DNA of 64,000 nucleotides, taken from the NCBI GenBank assembly GCA_963971285.1, contig OZ020260.1:4746798-4810797 (forward strand), in the 5' to 3' direction. This document shows positions 63,721 to 64,000 of the stretch, one piece after another. Position numbers and translations under genes: made by a program. This DNA comes from Astropecten irregularis (taxonomy: Eukaryota; Echinodermata; Asteroidea; Paxillosida; Astropectinidae). The notes beneath the pieces were generated by a model. It saw only the letters and a program-made list of their open reading frames with translations. It had not been told where the DNA came from and did no database searches. Numbering within the stretch: position 1 is the stretch's first letter; the number at the start of each line of letters is the position of its first letter.

Positions 63721-64000
63721 CTGGAACTATAGTGAGCCACCGATGAGCATTATCAGTCCACTGACCGATATTGAAGACTGCTGCAACACCGCTGACCAGG
63801 CAAGACACCTGTCGGTCGGTGAAGTCCCAACAGCCACTGTCACTTTCTCAAACAAACTGGTGGGCTGGGCCCCCTGGTGTATAGTCCGGTCTTCCTGTGT
63901 GAGAAGGGGTCTGATGCAGCACCAAGTATCCCCGTCAGCTGCTCTGGATGATAGCGTAATATTCTCAATCTTTTTTTGGCGTTGACCGTGTGAGATGATA
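63721..64000. other. Upstream flank of the LMX1-type gene
   Basis: A plus-strand frame of 105 codons starts at 63668 and ends at 63985, but it matches nothing recognisable and overlaps the presumed promoter. I see no further feature before the window edge. Confidence 0.35.

Overview
This window is animal (metazoan) nuclear DNA. It is AT-rich, intron-dominated, full of short palindromic repeats and homopolymer or microsatellite tracts, and has no bacterial-style gene packing. The repeat vocabulary (many TAGGCCTAT-type words, short fold-back elements ending in GGCCAATTTCATAGAGC or AAAGGTA) and the one gene found suggest an invertebrate deuterostome. My best guess is an echinoderm, possibly a sea star, but the species is inference.

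The only gene I can support is the 5' end of a LIM-homeodomain transcription factor of the LMX1 type on the minus strand. Coding exon 1 is at 63113-63173 and encodes a short N-terminus with a strong start context. Coding exon 2 is at 52889-53075 and encodes the complete first LIM zinc-finger domain with all eight zinc ligands. The two exons have matching splice phases (phase 1 joined to phase 1), consensus GT/AG borders, and a 10 kb intron between them. A promoter/5' leader region with two TATA-like boxes lies at 63174-63710. Exon 2 ends in a good donor at 52888, but I could not find the second LIM exon or the homeobox in the remaining 52.9 kb. The left five-sixths of the window is therefore most simply read as one very long intron 2.

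The rest is intronic DNA with layered repeats. I recognise at least five dispersed families of short non-autonomous inverted-repeat elements, seen in two or more copies: family A with TTAA-type AAAGGTAGTATCATAC ends (40.0, 47.4, 53.2, 54.4 and 55.4 kb); family B with AAAGGTACAGTACAGG ends (1.5, 8.3, 36.4 and 46.0 kb); family C with GGGTCGATTTCAC ends (1.4, 20.8, 53.7 and 62.7 kb); family D with GGGTGCATTCGTTTAGC ends (1.6 and 15.7 kb); and family E with GGCCAATTTCATAGAGC ends (2.3, 7.7, 11.0, 24.8, 46.7 and 58.3 kb). Single-copy palindromes lie at 3.3, 3.6, 7.4 and 56.8 kb. There are minisatellites of 30 bp (13.5 kb), 18-19 bp (27.2 kb) and 13 bp (38.8 kb). At 27.96-28.53 kb a terminal-inverted-repeat element encloses a 20 bp tandem array built on CGTACGTACG.

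Items for a second look are the GTACGTAC-array element, hammerhead-ribozyme-like motifs near 16.47 and 49.5 kb, a degenerate nucleotide-kinase-like P-loop micro-exon at 30.18 kb, the shared core of families A and B, and the missing exon 3 of the LMX1 gene. Almost all open reading frames in the window are chance or repeat-encoded; many begin with non-ATG codons.
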